Shown here: piece after piece, positions 7,054 through 8,822 of the stretch | How positions within the stretch are numbered: position 1 is the stretch's first letter | Layout: each line of letters begins with the position of its first letter | Assembly (NCBI GenBank): GCA_023231445.1 | Contig: JALNVF010000129.1 | Span: 1 to 8,822, forward strand | Direction: 5' to 3' | From: Treponema sp. | GTDB taxonomy: Bacteria; Spirochaetota; Spirochaetia; Treponematales; Treponemataceae | DNA: 8,822 nt | Program-made: the position numbers and the translations under genes | Notes under the pieces: model-generated | Databases searched by the model: none | What the model was told of the DNA's origin: nothing | Seen by the model: only the letters and a program-made list of their open reading frames with translations

Positions 7054-7104
7054 AAGACACAATTTTTAATTGCAGTGTTCGTTTCTTTCTGATAAACTGG
7101 TTAC

Positions 7105-8016
7105 ATGGTAATTGCTTCTATAGATCTCAAGGACGGACACGTCGTCCAGCTTAAAAACGGAAAAACGCTTATGCTTCAGCGTGATGATGCTGATGCGCTT
7201 ATTGCTGATTTTAATATATACGGAGAGGTTGCCGTTATAGATCTTGATGCGGCGCTTGGACACCGTGACGAAAAGGGTGATACGGTAAATACACCGCTTC
7301 TTAAAAGTCTGCTCCGGAAGGGAAATGTACGCACCGGCGGCGGTATCGGCGATGTAAAGCGTGCGAAAGAACTTATTTCGCTCGGAGCAGAGAAGGTTAT
7401 CATTGGTTCGGCTGCATGGAAAAAAGACCCGAAGCCCGGTGAACCGGTGCTCAATACCGGATTTCTTGACGAGCTTGCGAAGGCAATAGGCAGGCAGCGT
7501 ATTATCATTTCTGTTGATGCGATAAACGGAAAAATAGCGGTAAAGGGCTGGACTCAGACGATAGACGTTCCGCTTGTGGAAGGCGCGAAGCAGGCTGAAA
7601 AGTACTGCAGTGAGCTTCTATTTACCTGTGTGGAAAAAGAAGGGTGCATGAAAGGTACCGATATGCGCCTTGTACAGGAACTTCGTAAAGCAGTTGCATG
7701 CCGTGTTGTCGCAGCCGGAGGAGTTTCATCCATCGCGGAAATCAGTAATCTGGAAAAACTCGGATGCGACGTACAGCTGGGCATGGCTCTGTATACTGAC
7801 GCTGTTTCTTTAAAAGATGCTTTTACTGCCTGTCTTAACTGGGATAAAGTATCATTAATACCGGTTATTGCGCAGAGTGTGAACGGTCAGGTTCTGATGA
7901 TGGGGTACGGGTCCCGGGAATCATTTAAAAAAACTTTCGCCACTAAAAAGCTTACGTTGGAGCCGTACACGCAATATGCTGTGGACAAAAGGAGAAACGA
8001 GCGGCCATTACCTTGA
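7105..8016 (+). CDS. hisA: HisA isomerase domain fused to a truncated HisI start (frame ends early)
   Basis: Residues 1-245 are a HisA (beta/alpha)8 barrel, the ProFAR isomerase of histidine synthesis: IASIDLKDG with catalytic Asp7, VIDLDAALG, RTGGGIGD (76-83), IISVDAING with Asp138 at the second catalytic position, VKGWT (146-150), KGTD (183-186) and the phosphate loop AAGG (203-206). From about residue 246 the sequence becomes a HisI (phosphoribosyl-AMP cyclohydrolase) N-terminus: LIPVIAQSVNGQVLMMGYGSRESFKKTF. Homology stops after residue 284 (KKLT). The last 19 residues (LEPYTQYAVDKRRNERPLP) match nothing in HisI, while the next frame continues the family motif. The HisA domain itself looks complete. 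ATG at 7105 fits the family start, but the ribosome site is poor (only ACTGG at 7096-7100). Confidence 0.85.
   Translation: MVIASIDLKDGHVVQLKNGKTLMLQRDDADALIADFNIYGEVAVIDLDAALGHRDEKGDTVNTPLLKSLLRKGNVRTGGGIGDVKRAKELISLGAEKVIIGSAAWKKDPKPGEPVLNTGFLDELAKAIGRQRIIISVDAINGKIAVKGWTQTIDVPLVEGAKQAEKYCSELLFTCVEKEGCMKGTDMRLVQELRKAVACRVVAAGGVSSIAEISNLEKLGCDVQLGMALYTDAVSLKDAFTACLNWDKVSLIPVIAQSVNGQVLMMGYGSRESFKKTFATKKLTLEPYTQYAVDKRRNERPLP
7951..7960 (+). other. Frameshift junction inside the HisI domain
   Basis: Codons up to ACG (7954-7956) read KKLT in the hisA frame. From TGG (7958-7960) the +1 frame reads WSRTRNMLWTKGETSGH, a hallmark of HisI. E. coli HisI has KVTFFSRTKQRLWTKGETSG here, so one residue is missing as well as the frame. 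This is best explained by loss of two bases, for example a codon TAT or TTT reduced to T before TGG. Both frames are open only between 7901 and 8016, so the change must lie there. A disabling mutation, a sequencing or assembly error and recoding are all possible. Confidence 0.85.
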
Positions 8017-8398
8017 AGTTGTTAAGCTGCGTGCGGACTGCGACCGCGACACGGTACTTGCTACGGTAATACCCCACGGCGGTGTGTGTCATACCGGTTC
8101 GTTTACCTGTTTCGGAAGCGAGCCCGGTGAAATATCTTCGGCAGGAAGACTGTACGATGTAATTGCCGACCGGTTTGCAAATCCAAGACCCGGATCATAT
8201 ACGGCGACTCTTGACGACAAACGGGTACGTGAAAAAATAGAAGAAGAGGCAGACGAACTGTGCAATGAAGCTGAAACGAAGCAGGATGTTATCTGGGAAA
8301 CGGCGGATTTGTTCTATTTTATGAATGTGCTTATGTATAAAGAAGGTGTTACGTGGAAAGACGTATATGATGAACTTGATAAACGGCATAAGGCCTGA
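7976..8398 (+). CDS. hisI: HisI C-terminal half plus complete HisE (frameshifted part of the fusion)
   Basis: Homology actually starts upstream of the first ATG of this frame, at TGG 7958 (WSRTRN). Counting from ATG 7976, residues 1-50 give the rest of the phosphoribosyl-AMP cyclohydrolase: LWTKGETSGHY (2-12), the metal-binding DCDRD (21-25) and GVCHTGSFTCF (36-46). Residues 57-140 are HisE, the phosphoribosyl-ATP pyrophosphohydrolase: LYDVIADRF, NPRPGSYTATLDD, the metal-binding EEEADEL (89-95), ETADLFYF (108-115) and GVTWKDVYDELDKRHK. HisE appears whole. ATG 7976 has no convincing ribosome site and lies inside a HisI motif, so it is unlikely to be a real start; intact HisIE activity would need the frame restored. 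The fragment ends 19 bases before hisD. Confidence 0.82.
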   Translation: MLWTKGETSGHYLEVVKLRADCDRDTVLATVIPHGGVCHTGSFTCFGSEPGEISSAGRLYDVIADRFANPRPGSYTATLDDKRVREKIEEEADELCNEAETKQDVIWETADLFYFMNVLMYKEGVTWKDVYDELDKRHKA

Positions 8399-8417
8399 GG
8401 TAAAATAAGGTTGCAAA

Positions 8418-8822
8418 ATGATAAAGATACAGAATGCAGACGAAGTTGAAAAGGATTTTTTTGCGCCGCGGTCGTTTACCGGTTCTATAGAGACAGTCCG
8501 GACTGTTATTGAGGATGTAAAAAACCGCGGCGACAAAGCGCTGTATGAGTACAGCAGGAAATTTGACGTATCTGCGCCCGCTGCGCTTGAAATTCCCGAA
8601 GATGAGCTCAAAGCTGCTGCCGGGAATATGAAGAGAAATAAACCGGAACTTTATGATTCTTTGATGTATTCACATGATCTGGCGCTCCGGTTTGCCCAGA
8701 GACAGAAAGAATCGTTTAATGATTTTGAAGTTGAGCTTGAACCGGGTTTATTTACCGGACAGAAAACTATCCCTGTTGAACATGCCGGTGTATATGTACC
8801 GGCAGGTCGTTTTCCGCTTGTT
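8418..8822 (+). CDS. hisD: Histidinol dehydrogenase, N-terminal part (cut by window edge)
   Basis: HisD oxidises histidinol to histidine in two NAD-dependent steps, the end of the pathway. Only the first 135 codons are present, about a third of the usual 430 residues. Visible family features are VIEDVKNRGDKALYEYSRKFD (30-50), the helix ALRFAQRQKESF (89-100), and GLFTGQKTIPVEHAGVYVPAGRFPL (110-134), the start of the nucleotide-binding part. The usual YVPGG reads YVPAG. ATG 8418 follows TAAGG (8406-8410) with a 7-base spacer. The catalytic Glu/His and zinc ligands lie beyond the window. Some HisD homologues oxidise other alcohols such as sulfopropanediol, but the adjacent hisA-hisIE argues for histidine synthesis. 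Confidence 0.88.
   Translation, partial: MIKIQNADEVEKDFFAPRSFTGSIETVRTVIEDVKNRGDKALYEYSRKFDVSAPAALEIPEDELKAAAGNMKRNKPELYDSLMYSHDLALRFAQRQKESFNDFEVELEPGLFTGQKTIPVEHAGVYVPAGRFPLV

Noticed and set aside
6931..7104. Histidine attenuator or T-box leader upstream of hisA
   Set aside because: No short leader frame with repeated His codons and no T-box consensus could be found in the gap.
7066..7263. Small reverse-strand reading frame across the hisA start
   Set aside because: It overlaps the conserved start of HisA, has no ribosome site or recognisable family, and looks like a shadow frame.
7927..7933. A7 run as a slippage site that would join the HisA and HisI frames
   Set aside because: Shifting here would replace the segment FKKTFATKKLT, which aligns well with the HisI family, by unrelated sequence; the homology break is 24 bases further on, at 7957.

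Overview
The window carries two unrelated metabolic blocks, all on the + strand. The first (about 148-6919) is a complete ribose-type sugar uptake operon with its own LacI-family repressor. The second (about 7048 to the right edge) is the start of a histidine biosynthesis cluster. Moderate GC with AT-rich gaps, a binding protein with a non-lipoprotein signal peptide, and a HisA-HisI-HisE fusion followed by hisD fit a host-associated, fermentative anaerobe. A Treponema-like spirochete is my best guess, but this is inferred from gene flavour only and is not proven by any marker gene.

Layout: (1) 1-116 is the tail of an unidentified upstream protein. (2) 148-202 holds a near-ideal sigma-70 promoter (TTGACA, 18-bp spacer, TATAAT) with a LacI-type imperfect palindrome just downstream. 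(3) 216-1211 is the LacI/GalR regulator, read from a TTG start. (4) A 48-bp gap holds a perfect palindrome, TTAAACGTTTAA, matching the first site at 10 of 12 positions, so the repressor probably controls both itself and the operon. (5) Then come rbsD (sugar pyranase), a BtpA-family TIM-barrel gene, rbsK (ribokinase), rbsA (tandem ABC ATPase), rbsC (permease) and rbsB (periplasmic binding protein), separated by -4 to +22 bases. (6) A 13-bp perfect hairpin with a T-rich tail ends the operon at 6880-6919. (7) A 238-bp gap holds that terminator, a second unexplained hairpin and a possible -10 box. (8) hisA fused to hisI-hisE follows, but the fusion is broken by a frameshift inside the HisI domain near 7957. 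(9) hisD starts at 8418 and runs off the window.

How the genes work together: RbsB captures a pentose in the periplasm, RbsC and RbsA import it, RbsD interconverts its ring forms, and RbsK phosphorylates it. The BtpA-family protein is the unexplained member. It sits between RbsD and RbsK, and its place suggests a step on the sugar, a sugar phosphate or a nucleoside. The binding protein keeps 9 of 11 E. coli ribose-contact residues by eye but has Thr in place of Asp89 and Tyr in place of Phe164, so the ligand may not be plain D-ribose.

I found no mobile element, CRISPR array, tRNA or rRNA. I do not see a wholly new system. The most unusual points are the frameshifted HisA-HisIE fusion and the BtpA gene inside a ribose operon with an altered binding protein.
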